Below are positions 25,483 to 36,261 of a stretch of DNA of 64,000 nt, piece by piece; position 1 is the stretch's first letter, and every line of letters starts with the position of its first letter. Origin of the DNA: Asparagopsis taxiformis (lineage: Eukaryota; Rhodophyta; Florideophyceae; Bonnemaisoniales; Bonnemaisoniaceae). The position numbers and the translations under genes are program-made. The notes beneath the pieces are model-generated. The model ran no database searches, was not told the origin of the DNA, and worked only from the letters and a program-made list of their open reading frames with translations. Where the stretch lies: the NCBI GenBank assembly GCA_030407315.1, contig JALQPE010002096.1, positions 1 through 64,000 on the forward strand. Direction: 5' to 3'.

Positions 25483-26562
25483 TCAAAGCACATCGTCCAT
25501 CCGATTCACCCATTGACAGGCGTCACCCTCTCGACCATAGCTCACTGGCACAAACCACAGTAACGGTCTTGGACCAAAGATAGCGTTCCAATTGCCCAAC
25601 CATCCCTTGTCACAGCGTCGCAAGACGTCGCCGTGCAGTGTCGGTCGACTTTCTTGATTCTCAATCGTCGTTCGATTCTTCAACGCCAAGTACGTATGAA
25701 AAGCCGAAAACGCCCAAAGAGCCATCGCATGCACCGTGCAAATAATATAGCCAAACATCATACCAATAATACGAAGCATGTCTTCCGTTGCCGCCTTGTC
25801 GTCCAATTCCGACAGCCGTTTATAAATCGTGCGCGGAGTCAACACAGCTACTTGTACACAAGACAGTGTCGCATAGTACAAGAAGAGTAGAAAGAACTTG
25901 CGGTTTTGAAAGCCAATACACGAATTACCCGTGAACGGACAATGATGATCCATCAGCAAAATACATTCGTTACAACTAGAACAATGGTGCGCTCGGTCCG
26001 GTTTGAATATTTTACACACATTGCAGTAGCGGTAACGACCGTCGGCACGCAGCATAGACGTATGCGACGTGTGTACAACCGCCGGCGCCACTGGATACAA
26101 CTGCGTGTCTGGTGGCGCGCCCGGTTGCACGATAGAGATACCCGGCGCGTCCACACGCTCCATCTGAAAGCTCAGCGGCCGCCATGCGTCCGGAACCTTG
26201 CCTGGGTGCGCAAGGGCCGTCAACAGGTAGGAAAGCAGCGTGCATACAATGCACCAGCTGAAAAAGAGCACCAGCAAGGGCGCTTCGCGACGCGTGCGCA
26301 GCTCCGGTAGCAGCGTCTGTAGCAAAACGAGATATACGCCTGTGGCGATGATGGATAGCACAAATACAATTGACAGCAGCGCTAGTGGCCGATTGAGTAA
26401 TTGACGCGACGCGAATGACGGATAGCAGTGACGCAGATTGGCGCGCAGTCGCAACTGCAGTCGGAGAAGCGGCAGTGGAAGCGCGCTTGAGGCCGCGCGC
26501 GCTTGATGCCCCATTTTACCTAACAAGACTTGCGCATCCGGCTGCTGGTCCGGATTGTTCAC
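25483..26562 (-). CDS. DHHC-type protein S-palmitoyltransferase
   Basis: The product has 359 residues and transfers palmitate to cysteines of membrane-associated proteins. The cysteine-rich catalytic domain is complete: RYCNVCKIFKPDRAHHCSSCNECILLMDHHCPFTGNSCIGFQNRKFF, with Asp-His-His-Cys at the active site. Two hydrophobic segments precede it (LLSIVFVLSIIATGVYLVLL and LLVLFFSWCIVCTLLSYLL) and two follow (FFLLFLYYATLSCVQVAVL, and MFGYIICTVHAMALWAFSAF), the usual four-pass arrangement for Golgi or endomembrane enzymes. The specific subfamily is not assigned. Confidence 0.93.
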   Translation of the reverse strand: MNNPDQQPDAQVLLGKMGHQARAASSALPLPLLRLQLRLRANLRHCYPSFASRQLLNRPLALLSIVFVLSIIATGVYLVLLQTLLPELRTRREAPLLVLFFSWCIVCTLLSYLLTALAHPGKVPDAWRPLSFQMERVDAPGISIVQPGAPPDTQLYPVAPAVVHTSHTSMLRADGRYRYCNVCKIFKPDRAHHCSSCNECILLMDHHCPFTGNSCIGFQNRKFFLLFLYYATLSCVQVAVLTPRTIYKRLSELDDKAATEDMLRIIGMMFGYIICTVHAMALWAFSAFHTYLALKNRTTIENQESRPTLHGDVLRRCDKGWLGNWNAIFGPRPLLWFVPVSYGREGDACQWVNRMDDVL

Positions 26563-26779
26563 CTGCGTTGCTTACGCCGCGGAGGGGAGCGACAGTGTTA
26601 CCAGCGCGTACCAAGTGACCAGCAGGGGTTGCACTTGTTTGCTACAGAGCATCAACAAACTGCTATCATACAGTGACTGTAAGCAGGTCATTATTTTCGA
26701 GCGTGTCCACGTTTTAATTCAACTCTTCTCTTTGCACCGGATGCGATGCGCGTTCATCTCCGTTCCGTAGCAAGGAACC

Positions 26780-27649
26780 ATGCACCCTCCACCCGTTCGG
26801 ACGTTTGACTGCGCGGGCGCGACCACAGATGGCGAGTGCTATCCCACAATTGCCTCCATGTGGGAGTCGGAGCTTCTTCCCGCCGATTCTGAACAGCAGC
26901 AGCAAGTGCAGGGATGGTACGAAAAGTCGGCGAGCTATTGGCAGACGCAGTCGGCCTCAATAAATGGCATGCTCGGTGGGTTGGGTAATCTTGATAAGCG
27001 CGACGCTGCCGCATCGCGTGCTTTTCTTCTCTCCCTGCGCGATGCACAGTTGGTTGAAACTGGCGCATGCGCCTTGGATGTCGGCGCGGGCATTGGACGT
27101 GTCACCGGCCGTTTGTTATTGCCGCTGTTTCGGGAGGTTGATCTTTTGGAGCAGAATGAGCAATACTTGCAGCGCAGCGAATCCTTTCTGGCCAAACGTC
27201 AATCAATAGCTGAAAACGGTGTCGTTGTGAATCGCATCGCGTGTGGTATGCAGCAATTTTCAGCCGACTGGCGCAACGGCGTGCTGCTCGGTCGTTTTGA
27301 TCTGATCTGGATTCAATGGTGTATTATTTACCTGACGGATGATGATCTGGTAAGTTTTCTACGGGAATGTCAAAAGTGTCTGCGGAAGAATGGACTGATT
27401 TGTATTAAAGACAATGTGGCAAGAGAGGGTTTCCTGGTGGACAAGGAAGACTCGAGTGTAATGCGAAGCGATGAGTACCTGAAATCGCAATTTGTTAGAG
27501 CTGGGTTGACGGTGCTGCGAGAGACGGAACAAGTCGATTTCCCAAAGGAGATATTTCCGGTGCGAACGTACGCGCTCAAACCGGTTGACGACGTTGAGCG
27601 CACGTCTCGCGAGTCAGACAAGACAGTCTATCAACGTACTGTAACTTGA
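26780..27649 (+). CDS. NTMT1: protein N-terminal methyltransferase (NTMT1/METTL11A family)
   Basis: The product has 289 residues. This enzyme methylates the alpha-amino group of proteins whose processed N-terminus is Xaa-Pro-Lys, including ribosomal proteins and chromatin factors. The family hallmarks are SYWQTQSASINGMLGGLGN, the SAM-binding DVGAGIGRVTGRLL (about 100-113), IWIQWCIIYLTDDDLVSFLR and ICIKDNVAREGFLVDKEDSS. The C-terminal strand order also fits. An N-terminal extension of about 40 residues precedes the conserved core; the first ATG is used here. Confidence 0.93.
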   Translation: MHPPPVRTFDCAGATTDGECYPTIASMWESELLPADSEQQQQVQGWYEKSASYWQTQSASINGMLGGLGNLDKRDAAASRAFLLSLRDAQLVETGACALDVGAGIGRVTGRLLLPLFREVDLLEQNEQYLQRSESFLAKRQSIAENGVVVNRIACGMQQFSADWRNGVLLGRFDLIWIQWCIIYLTDDDLVSFLRECQKCLRKNGLICIKDNVAREGFLVDKEDSSVMRSDEYLKSQFVRAGLTVLRETEQVDFPKEIFPVRTYALKPVDDVERTSRESDKTVYQRTVT

Positions 27650-27846
27650 CGGCACAGACGTTGTGGCCCAAGCGACAACTGCACTTGCGTGCTTATTTGT
27701 AATTTTGTCCAAATGGGGCTGGTAGACGCAATTTTATCATTTTCGCTCCCAAGTACATCAATGCGCCTTTTACCTCAGAATGGCCATTCTGTCCCATCCC
27801 GCCCAATTATATCTCGCCTCCTCAAACTTCCGTCTCCCTTCGTGAA

Positions 27847-30552
27847 ATGCCCGCATTCGAACCAAGTACATGGGCAGAAGTAGAGGAAGCCGCAGCCTCG
27901 CACAAGTCGTCTGCCCAAATTGCAGACGTCTTTGTGACGCGAGTTCGTGCCTTTACAGCAGCTCCAGAGCGCTTCCTTACTTCATCAGGCAGCGGTTTAG
28001 GACCTGGCTCAGACATTTCACAGCGAGCAGCTCGCTCCATACAGACGATAGGCACAGATGTACTCAGTGATCGTACAGCGCCCTCAGAGCCCTCCATTTT
28101 AGAAACCGACCACTCTACAGCCCAACCCACAGACCCTGACAACCCTGACCTCGCTTGGTTGCCCAATGAAGCACACTCCGTCGATTCCCCGCCAAGGGTT
28201 AGTAGGGAAAAGCTACTCCGTCCACCACTGTCCAGAGTCAAGCGTAACACCCATCAATTCGACGACCTGCTCGCATTAGGACGCGTCGATATCGACTCCC
28301 AATCAATCGTCAGGCGATTCACAGGCCGCACAAATGTCGAACAACTTGTCATGTTCCCGGCACAGTCCAAGGAAAAGCGGCTTCGCGAATCGCCCGTCAA
28401 TCCCTCCAGTGCCGCATTCGACCCCGAAGTATACCTCTCGAAGATACACAAGTTCAGCACCGTAGATCAACTTATGCACGGCAAGGCAAATCTTATGAAG
28501 CTTCGCACAAAGCTCGATGATCAGGCAGACGCATTCCGCCGCGAGAAGTTTGTCAGCGCTGCATTGGTAGAATCCGCGTTTGAACGCACCAAGAAAGCGC
28601 TGGAGCCTTGGTCACCGTTCGCCGAGCGCAATAACGGTGCAGACACTGAGCAGGTGTTTGATGGAGCGCAAGCAATGCTACGAGCTCGTTATGAGGACGT
28701 GCTCTGTCGGGAAATGAAATTAACACGCCTCCAGAGAACCTTGGACATTTTTGCAAAGCATCAGTGGGTATTCGCGCTTGGCAGCCGCCTCAGGTCTGCT
28801 GCTACTGAAGGGTTGGACTCCATCGAAGAGGCTGTAAAGGAATACAAGAAAGGCATCAGTTGGCTTGAAGTACAAGGCAAGAAAGCAATGGAATATGTTG
28901 AGAAAGATATTGACAACGGTTTCAATGTGCTCGTGGATTCTCTTCTGAATCGACTATCGACAGGGCATCTTTCGCGTCAGGAAACGACTCGCCTAGTCGC
29001 AGTGCTCACATCTGTGCGACGCGAACATGTACTCGGGGAGGCACTGAGCAGAAGAATGAGTTTTGCGACAGAAGGTCTGTTGAAATCGAGCCGTACTGTT
29101 CCCGTGTCGGGTATTCTCAGCCGGGTTACGACAAAGAACGAAAATGACATAACTGAGCTGATTGCGCGCGCGAGTTCTTCATTCTTCGATGGACTCACAC
29201 ACTTTTGGAGATTAGGACGTGTATTGATGGGCCAACCAAGGTGGGTGAACACTGTGGAAACCCATCTTGTCGAATTTTGTACAGCATTCTCCAACGTGTT
29301 GAAGGAGCACCTGCTCTCTGACGTGAATTTGATTACAACTCAGGCGGTGAAATTGATCGCGATAGTGAAAAAGAGGGCGACAGAGGATTTGCAGATTTCA
29401 CGATCGTACCTCGGTCCACTGGTAGAAACGTATGGCGAGGTTGTTGATTGCTTCTTGCGCTCAATTTCAGGTGCTGTGAGGAATAGTGCAGAGCACATTG
29501 CCTCGCAGGCAGTGCAGAACAACACGGTGGGTGCGCAGTCTGCTCAGCTTTTGCAAGCTGTTATCACGGAAGCTCTTTCGCAAATCGACTCAGCATTTCT
29601 GCCTGGATTTACTCGGGATCTTTCTGAAGAGAAAACAAGTCAAACCTCTCTGGGAAAAAGCATCATATATCCGGATGCAGAAAAGACAGCGGGTGCTGAA
29701 AGGGAGCCATCCGGCTTTGATTTGTTGGGGAAGGCGTGTGCAGAAGTCCCTGCAATTTTCGCTGAAGAGATATACACTCTTATGCTGCAAGATGGTGGAG
29801 AGAAACAGCAGTTATCAGCTCTGAAGGTGGCAATATGTTGCACAGAATTGTTGGGAAGCGTGATGGAGACCATTGCAATGAAAACCGAGTCTTCCAATGC
29901 CTATGACCGTTCGTCAATCCAAAGCTATCTCAGCTCATCGGACAGTTCAATCCGAGAAGTCCGGGCAAAAGCAATGAAAGAATATGTCGGACAAGTGTCT
30001 AAGCCTCTGCAAACGTTGGCTGGCGGTCTCGTGTCGTTCCCGGATGAAGAACTTGAAGATTCTGTGAGCCGGACTGTGCCAATTAAGATCGAGGGCGTAT
30101 CAAAGGGCGCAAATGAGCTAACATTGCAGTTGGCGCTGCTCACAATCAGCGCGAGGAAAACAAGCGGCAGTGTCGAATTGATTCGATCTATTCTTATCGA
30201 ACTTGTGACAAGTATTGGGCAAGCATTCGTGCAGGTGTTGAGCACTGACAAGTTGGTTTATCACAGGGCGGCACAATTGTGGGTTGATGTGACGTATGTG
30301 GAGGAGATGATTACCAGCGGTGCAGAGTCGAGTATGGATGGATTGAAGATGGCGCTTGAGGGTTATTCGCGAGTGAGAGAAAGAGCTGTGCAGGCGGTTT
30401 TAGCCGATGGCTACAGTTTCAGCGCGGCTGACATGGCTTCTCTACAAGAGTCTGTCATAAAATCTGCGATAGAGGACTCGCGCATGGTCCAATCGTGCTT
30501 TGCGGAAACGTGGACACAGCTCATCGAGAGCGTTCCAGCATCTGATACATGA
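27847..30552 (+). CDS. SEC5: exocyst complex subunit SEC5 (EXOC2)
   Basis: The product has 901 residues. SEC5 is part of the octameric exocyst that tethers secretory vesicles to the plasma membrane. The region FDPEVYLSKIHKFSTVDQLMHGKANLMKLR, followed by RREKFVSAALVESAFERTKKAL, aligns in order with the conserved SEC5 entry segment. It continues with AQAMLRARYEDVLCREMKLTRLQRTLDIF and LDSIEEAVKEYKKGISWLEVQGKKAM, the helical rods. The long N-terminal 150 residues are less conserved. There is no separate TIG domain visible, as in plant SEC5. Another helical tethering subunit is possible but fits less well. Confidence 0.83.
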   Translation: MPAFEPSTWAEVEEAAASHKSSAQIADVFVTRVRAFTAAPERFLTSSGSGLGPGSDISQRAARSIQTIGTDVLSDRTAPSEPSILETDHSTAQPTDPDNPDLAWLPNEAHSVDSPPRVSREKLLRPPLSRVKRNTHQFDDLLALGRVDIDSQSIVRRFTGRTNVEQLVMFPAQSKEKRLRESPVNPSSAAFDPEVYLSKIHKFSTVDQLMHGKANLMKLRTKLDDQADAFRREKFVSAALVESAFERTKKALEPWSPFAERNNGADTEQVFDGAQAMLRARYEDVLCREMKLTRLQRTLDIFAKHQWVFALGSRLRSAATEGLDSIEEAVKEYKKGISWLEVQGKKAMEYVEKDIDNGFNVLVDSLLNRLSTGHLSRQETTRLVAVLTSVRREHVLGEALSRRMSFATEGLLKSSRTVPVSGILSRVTTKNENDITELIARASSSFFDGLTHFWRLGRVLMGQPRWVNTVETHLVEFCTAFSNVLKEHLLSDVNLITTQAVKLIAIVKKRATEDLQISRSYLGPLVETYGEVVDCFLRSISGAVRNSAEHIASQAVQNNTVGAQSAQLLQAVITEALSQIDSAFLPGFTRDLSEEKTSQTSLGKSIIYPDAEKTAGAEREPSGFDLLGKACAEVPAIFAEEIYTLMLQDGGEKQQLSALKVAICCTELLGSVMETIAMKTESSNAYDRSSIQSYLSSSDSSIREVRAKAMKEYVGQVSKPLQTLAGGLVSFPDEELEDSVSRTVPIKIEGVSKGANELTLQLALLTISARKTSGSVELIRSILIELVTSIGQAFVQVLSTDKLVYHRAAQLWVDVTYVEEMITSGAESSMDGLKMALEGYSRVRERAVQAVLADGYSFSAADMASLQESVIKSAIEDSRMVQSCFAETWTQLIESVPASDT

Positions 30553-31333
30553 GGTTGGCATATTACCGCCTTCAATAGGATCAGAGTATGTAAATAGTGA
30601 CAGTACAACGTGCAGTGGCATAATGTAATAACATACCATTTCTTTGAAGCTCGTGTGCATCTACAAAACCTCTTTTATCGATGTGTCAAGGGAATCAGAC
30701 ATGAACAGTTTCCATCCTGTCGAGTGAACGAATGTCAACTCTAATCAGCATTAGCATGAAAATGTGAATCATCACGTCCCTTGCTACACTACTGTTGTGT
30801 TTGTAATAGATACTTCAACCAGGCTGAAAAGTGAACCCAGCCGAGCAAGCTATGGATCAAGCTTCGCGTGGTTGGAGATCTTCAACAACTAGTCTTTTCT
30901 CCTATCTTCATGATCTACAGAAATGCTGAAACGATGAGAGGCATCGTTGTGATCTGCGCAACCAGGCACGAAATACGACTGCTCCAACGGCGGCAGGTTA
31001 CCTCGGCGGAATTGGCTAACATTCCATTGCGAACGCAGGCAATGTGGTGTACATACCATGTCCGAGGAGCAAACTACGAAGTGCGTTGTGGTTTATATAG
31101 GGCAGCCGGGCATCCCTCACATGCTAAACTTTTTTAATTTCCCAATTTTGTCTCCTATGTGATGCTTTTGCCAATATATTCCCAGAAACATCCTGGCTCG
31201 AACAAAAAAACATATTGATATTCTAAATAAATGGACCAATCACATTTTAAGCATCCCTTGATTCTGGTTTACTTTTGATGAAGTTAATTGTGGAGATTAA
31301 TATTCTATGGTGCTCGGCGGGATACTACCAACA
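30553..31333. other. intergenic, AT-rich, upstream of tRNA-Leu
   Basis: About 780 bases. An 89-codon frame at 30868-31137 on the plus strand has no known feature and is not supported. The stretch is AT-rich in its second half. Nothing else is seen. Confidence 0.5.
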
Positions 31334-31414
31334 GGCGAAGTGGCCGAGTGGTCTAAGGCGTTGCGTTTAGGCCGCAATCTCGTTGAGGCGTGGGTTCGAA
31401 TCCCATCTTCGTCA
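31334..31414 (+). tRNA. tRNA-Leu (UAG anticodon)
   Basis: 81 nt with a full cloverleaf. Acceptor GGCGAAG pairs with CTTCGTC, with one G-U pair. The D arm is GCC...GGC. The anticodon stem TTGCG/CGCAA encloses TTTAGGC with anticodon TAG. The variable arm is long, as in leucine tRNAs, and the T arm GTGGG-TTCGAAT-CCCAT is present, with discriminator A. No CCA is encoded and there is no intron, as expected for this type of nuclear gene. Confidence 0.95.
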
Positions 31415-31748
31415 GGTCCGATGGGATCTTCTCTTCTTTTTGACCTGAGCCATGCCATCGATTGGCTTGATAGAAACCACAGTGTCTGTTTCAGGTGTAA
31501 TTGCTCCGCTGTAGGAGTACAACCGAGACCAATCAGTGATTACTTGTGCCACTGCGACTGCCATTACGTGTTCCAGTCCACTATATCATTGTCATTTCTC
31601 TCTACTCGGCTGTTAGAGTACCGCCCCATCTACTTGGTGTACCACTCCAACGTGTTCGAGATACCCCATACCTGCTTTGTTCTCATCTTCAAAACTGAAG
31701 CGATCCTGATCTAATACTCATGAGACCAGAAAACGCTTCAAGAACCGG
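31415..31748. other. intergenic between tRNA-Leu and the p24 gene
   Basis: About 330 bases with no recognisable feature; it presumably contains the tRNA terminator and the p24 promoter. Confidence 0.4.
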
Positions 31749-32651
31749 ATGAACTGTCGCACAGTCCTTCCCATATTATTATTGCTCCTAACGCAATTGC
31801 AACATGGCGTTCTCGCAGAGCCCGATCATGTGATGTTCTACCTGAAACATGGTGCCACACAATGTTTCACCCTAACTGCGCACGCACTGAAGGAGCTTCG
31901 CGGGGAGGTACGCGTAGCAAACGCAAATGGAGATATGAAGGTAGGATTTTGGGTTATCGTTGCCGCAAACAGTCACATTCTGCATTCTAAGACAGATGTC
32001 AGCTATGAGAAATTTACCGTCACAGCGCCTTCAGGGCCGCACCACGGGCATGACAGTGTGTCATCTCCGGCAGAATACAAACTTTGCGTCTACCAGCGTG
32101 AAGGCTCGGTGGATTCGGCAAGAGATCCGCGAAAAGTCTATGTATCGTTTGATGCGGGGCCTGGTTCTTCTTCGTTCTCAGATCACGGCACTGCTCAAAG
32201 TTTGTTGAAGAATATTGCCCGCAGCAAGAGTTTAGATAGTATCGGAATTGAGTTGACGCATATCACCGAGATTGTTGAAGAGGCGTGCGGCGAAATCGAC
32301 GCCATTCGGGGAAGGGAAGACGAAATGTTTGAGGAAACCAATAGGGCCGCCAGACAGATTTGGATTTTGGGTATCGTCGGTTGTGCGAGCATACTTGTTT
32401 CGGCGTTTTTCCAGTCATCGAGGACGATTGCTGCATTGCAACAGAAGACCTCTGGTAGCAGGACTTTATCGCGTAACAGCAGTAGCAGTAGACGTTCGTC
32501 GGCACAATACGGCTTCCAGGAGCCGCAGGATCGCGAACCGATGGGACGGACACGCAGTCTCTCTCGAAACAGTCAGGTTTTGCCACGTCATGAAGACTTT
32601 TCGCGTTCAAAGAGTTTGTACTCAAACCCGACACGGTTTGCCCCCGGGTAG
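31749..32651 (+). CDS. p24/emp24 (TMED) family cargo receptor with long cytosolic tail
   Basis: The product has 300 residues. p24 proteins are early-secretory-pathway membrane proteins that sort cargo into COPII and COPI vesicles. A signal peptide (MNCRTVLPILLLLLTQ) is followed by a GOLD-like domain with two cysteines (QCFTLTAHAL, and YKLCVYQREG), a helical region (IGIELTHITEIVEEACGEIDAI) and one membrane span (IWILGIVGCASILVSAFF). Typical p24 tails are about 10-15 residues; here roughly 80 Ser/Arg-rich residues follow, rich in RSLSRNS-like patterns that suggest phosphorylation. No KKxx signal is present at the end. Confidence 0.72.
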   Translation: MNCRTVLPILLLLLTQLQHGVLAEPDHVMFYLKHGATQCFTLTAHALKELRGEVRVANANGDMKVGFWVIVAANSHILHSKTDVSYEKFTVTAPSGPHHGHDSVSSPAEYKLCVYQREGSVDSARDPRKVYVSFDAGPGSSSFSDHGTAQSLLKNIARSKSLDSIGIELTHITEIVEEACGEIDAIRGREDEMFEETNRAARQIWILGIVGCASILVSAFFQSSRTIAALQQKTSGSRTLSRNSSSSRRSSAQYGFQEPQDREPMGRTRSLSRNSQVLPRHEDFSRSKSLYSNPTRFAPG

Positions 32652-32866
32652 CGCACATTTTTAATAAACGCGTGTCTGTTGCAACAAAATGCAGATTTAA
32701 ATGGTATGTGATCTAGGAGTCCCCGCAAAAAGTCAGCCTTATCAAGCTAGCTTTCAAGCTCGGACTAAATTTAACGTTGTACTGGTAGTAGATGAAAACA
32801 AGGAAATGTTATCGACACCCGCAATTCCCGCAATCATATTCCAACGTGAACACCACCGGTGGCAAG

Positions 32867-34588
32867 TTAGTAGCTACGTCCCCATAAAGTCAGCGATTTT
32901 GCTTTCTGGCCGCAAGCAACGAAGCACTGAGTGTTCTCACAGAGGGGCTTAATTCCAAGTCTATCGATCTCCTCTTCGAATGGGATACACAATGTCTTTG
33001 CCGATCCAGAAAGGGCGCGATCATCTACCTCAACCTCTTCTTCCAAGTTCTTCCGGCTCTCTTCACCACTCATGGTTTTAACATCTTCCTCACATGTGAC
33101 ACGCTCACACCAAGGCGCTAAAACCATTGTTCTTTGATCCAATGCTGGCACGAAATCCTTCCATTCATTCACTTGGATAATTTTCCCGTCCCGTTCTGCA
33201 CGAGCCTTGCTCAACATCGATTCCTGGATTTCATCAAGAGATTTCTTCACTTGATCTCCAATGGTATCCCTTTTGAATGACTGCTTCTCACCATCGTATC
33301 GACGGGTTGCCATCACCGTACCCGCTTCAATATCGCGAGGGCCAAGTTCAAGCCGAAGAGGAACACCCTTCAGTTCCCAATAGTTGAACTTCCAGCCTGG
33401 GTTCTTGTCTTCACGGTCATCGGCCTTGCATCGAACACCCGCTTTCTGCAAGTCGGATGCAAGGCTCTTCGTGGCATCCAACACATACTGTTCTTGTCCC
33501 TTTCGAAGGATTGGCACAATAACAACCTGAATGGGGGCGACACTCGCGGGAAGAACAAGACCCTTGTCATCTCCGTGGACCATGGCCATCACACCAATGG
33601 AGCGTGTCGTGATGCCCCACGAGTTTTGCCAGACATGCTTTCTCCCTCCCGAACCTGCCTCAAACTCAATATGGAACATCTTGGAGAAGTTTTGACCAAG
33701 GCAATGGCTGGTGGCAGCCTGGATAGCACGACCATTGCTTGGAATGAAGCCCTCAATTGTAGTTGTGTACAAGCCTCCCGCAAACTTCTCCTTAACTGAT
33801 TTGTGGCCTTTGATGACGGGCACGGCCAAGAGGTCTTCGTACACCATGCGGTAAACCTCTAAAATATCGAGGACTTCTTTATCCGCCTCTTCCTTTGTTG
33901 CAAAGGCTGTATGGCCCTCTTGCCACAAAAATTCACGCGACCTGATGAATGGGGTAGGATACTTGAACTCCCAGCGAACTACATTGGACCATTGGTTAAG
34001 CTTCAAGGGAAGATCGCGATGGCTTCGGATCCATTTAGCATATGCAGGATACATGATCGTTTCTGAGGTGGGCCTCACAGCAATGGGCTGTTCAAGGTCA
34101 TTCTTGCCGCTCTTTGTAACCCAAGCAACCTCGGCAGCAAAGCCTTCAATGTGGCTTTCCTCTGTCTTCAGTCTCTGCTCAGAGACGAAGAGAGGAAAGT
34201 AAGCATTCTGTACGCCAAACGATTTGAACTGGATATCGCAGAAGTTGCGAATGAAGTCCCAAATAGCAAAACTCCAAGGGCGCAGAATGTAGCATCCGGA
34301 AATATCGTAGAACTCAATCATTTCGGTCTTTGTTACGAGCTGACTGAACCAGGCGCCAAAATCGACCGACTTGGAAATTTCCATTCCATCGCGATTGGAT
34401 CCCTTGGTGCCGGATGCGGTTTTTTGCTGAGCTGCTTTCTTCCCTGCAAGTTTGGCGGCCTTTTCAGCTTTCTTTGCTAGTTTGGCCGCTTTTCTCTCGG
34501 CGTCTTTCTCCTGCTTGACCGCAATCTCAGCCTCGGTGAGCTGGTCTGTGACGTTGAGACCTAGAAGGGCTTCTTCTGGCGTAGACAT
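32867..34588 (-). CDS. prolyl-tRNA synthetase, eukaryotic/archaeal type
   Basis: The product has 573 residues and attaches proline to tRNA-Pro. Diagnostic segments include FGAWFSQLVTKTEMIEFYDI, AVRPTSETIMYPAYAKWI, VVRWEFKYPTPFIRSREFLW followed by QEGHTAF, GRAIQAATSHCLGQNFSKMF and SWGITTRSIGVMAMVHGDDK. An anticodon-binding domain and the C-terminal zinc-type extension follow, ending in the typical Tyr. A charged Lys/Ala-rich N-terminal leader (AKLAKKAEKAAKLAGKK) precedes the catalytic core; there is no obvious organelle leader, so it is probably cytosolic. Confidence 0.96.
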   Translation of the reverse strand: MSTPEEALLGLNVTDQLTEAEIAVKQEKDAERKAAKLAKKAEKAAKLAGKKAAQQKTASGTKGSNRDGMEISKSVDFGAWFSQLVTKTEMIEFYDISGCYILRPWSFAIWDFIRNFCDIQFKSFGVQNAYFPLFVSEQRLKTEESHIEGFAAEVAWVTKSGKNDLEQPIAVRPTSETIMYPAYAKWIRSHRDLPLKLNQWSNVVRWEFKYPTPFIRSREFLWQEGHTAFATKEEADKEVLDILEVYRMVYEDLLAVPVIKGHKSVKEKFAGGLYTTTIEGFIPSNGRAIQAATSHCLGQNFSKMFHIEFEAGSGGRKHVWQNSWGITTRSIGVMAMVHGDDKGLVLPASVAPIQVVIVPILRKGQEQYVLDATKSLASDLQKAGVRCKADDREDKNPGWKFNYWELKGVPLRLELGPRDIEAGTVMATRRYDGEKQSFKRDTIGDQVKKSLDEIQESMLSKARAERDGKIIQVNEWKDFVPALDQRTMVLAPWCERVTCEEDVKTMSGEESRKNLEEEVEVDDRALSGSAKTLCIPFEEEIDRLGIKPLCENTQCFVACGQKAKSLTLWGRSY

Positions 34589-34878
34589 CTTTTTTCACTC
34601 TAGGCAATTAGGAGATATCGTTCAAGTGATTGAAGAAGTACGATGGAAATGGTCGCGGCAAAGGCGGATTGCTCGATTGGTGTAGCAGAAATATGGTCCC
34701 ATAGCTGACCGATGCCAGCAAAGCTGCGGTCAAAGGTAATTAAAGGGGAAATTTGAGTTTTGGGAAAATCTTAAGACAATGATTGACGTCATGTAACAGA
34801 GGGCGACGGTCGGTGGTCGTCATTTGAAATCATTTTTATTGTCAAAATCAAACATTTCCTCTACGCCGTCCCGTTGCG

Positions 34879-35964
34879 TCATCTCGCTTTTGATATCTTT
34901 AGCGGCGCTTTACCCTTACCCTTCGTCCGAGCGGCTTCGTTGCCCGATCTGATGCTCTGCTCCCATTCCTTGGCATTTCGTTTATACAACGCCAGAGCTG
35001 CTCTCGAATCCTCGCAGGAGTCATGTTCCGATTTCTGAAATGTATCCACGCCTAAAACTTGTGCGACAACCGCACGCAAACCAGGCGGCCTCGAGCTTCG
35101 CCGCCCTCTGGTTCTTTTCCACAACTTATTATAATACACCGATGTATCGCGAATATCCTTCCAAGGATGCGACAATCGAAGCACGCGCATATCATTCTTC
35201 AATGCATGACCCACTAAAATGCGCCCTTTCAATATCTCGCCAACTGCTTTCTGTGCATCGTATGGCTCGACAGCCGTCTCTGAATCCGGATGGACGTCCT
35301 CTTCGCGCACGCCAGACCACTGCGTACGATAGTCTGTCACAGTTTCATGTACCTTTACAAACTTGTCGTAGAGTACGTCGCCAAGATAATTCACCACGGA
35401 TACTCGTGCTAGCGCGTTCTGACGACCGTCAGGTCCCACGCCAACCATTTCACAATCCATCGCCACTACACGCGTCAAATCAGATGTTTCCTGCGCTTCT
35501 CTTTTCATGAATGAACTCAGCTTCGTTGCGTCCTCTGATGGTTGTTCGGTAGGTGCGGGCGGCTTCGGTTTGGGTGTGATACGCTTACGCGGCCTCTTGG
35601 AAACGGGCATATTTTTCTCGAGAGACTTCTTTAGCTTCTTCCAATTGCTGTCTATTTTCTTGCTCTTCTTCGTTACAGAGCTTGATTTTGACTTCGTCTC
35701 TGTGGAAACAGCTTCAAGCTCAAATGCTTGTTGCGAATCATTGGGGGACGTCGCATCTCCTTGTTCAGTTGCAATTCGCTTGTCATTCTGAAGCGAAGCA
35801 AATACTGCCTCACGGACAGGGTCGCTGATTGCACCCATTCCTGATGAGAAATGTTGTAGGGTTTCCCCGCCGTCTCTACGAGGGAAGCTCGACTTTGAAA
35901 GCCTCCGGCGAAGCAAGAGTCGAACAACTTGTAGTGTGACGCTGCAATTTAGATCACGAAACAT
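34879..35964 (-). CDS. REXO4-like RNA exonuclease (DEDDh family)
   Basis: The product has 361 residues. The exonuclease domain starts at [12 protein letters not shown] (Exo I, with the catalytic Asp and Glu), followed by [16 protein letters not shown] (Exo II) and [19 protein letters not shown] (Exo III, His and Asp). The linker motif [20 protein letters not shown] is typical of REXO4. The N-terminal half is basic ([19 protein letters not shown] and [14 protein letters not shown]), fitting nucleolar localisation and a role in rRNA processing. The ATG at 35964 is used; a second one at [10 protein letters not shown] is possible. Confidence 0.88.
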   Translation of the reverse strand: MFRDLNCSVTLQVVRLLLRRRLSKSSFPRRDGGETLQHFSSGMGAISDPVREAVFASLQNDKRIATEQGDATSPNDSQQAFELEAVSTETKSKSSSVTKKSKKIDSNWKKLKKSLEKNMPVSKRPRKRITPKPKPPAPTEQPSEDATKLSSFMKREAQETSDLTRVVAMDCEMVGVGPDGRQNALARVSVVNYLGDVLYDKFVKVHETVTDYRTQWSGVREEDVHPDSETAVEPYDAQKAVGEILKGRILVGHALKNDMRVLRLSHPWKDIRDTSVYYNKLWKRTRGRRSSRPPGLRAVVAQVLGVDTFQKSEHDSCEDSRAALALYKRNAKEWEQSIRSGNEAARTKGKGKAPLKISKAR

Positions 35965-36261
35965 GACGAAAGGATTGAGTTATTTTTTAAAAAAATCAAA
36001 ATTTCCATCTCGATTTTCGGTTTGCAACGCTTTCGGCTCTTTGAGCTGATTTGCTGTTTTTCCAGCACCAACCAGATCTCTCTAATTGTACACGTGTCCT
36101 CCCGCCGTCGACCCGCCGTATTCAATATGATTTCTTTTGTTGTTCACTGGAAATTACGTTCGCAACTTTCTGCGAGTTGTCCTCCCCGCACCATTTGCCC
36201 AAAGTTGCTGAGCTATTCGAGATCAACCGCAGAACAGCATCAGACAACTAGCGATCACATC

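Noticed and set aside
30868..31137. 89-codon frame between SEC5 and tRNA-Leu
   Set aside because: No recognisable feature and too short to support without homology.
36022..36261. 80-codon extension of the uS13 gene
   Set aside because: uS13 orthologues start at the MAVV-type methionine; the extension is unlike any uS13.
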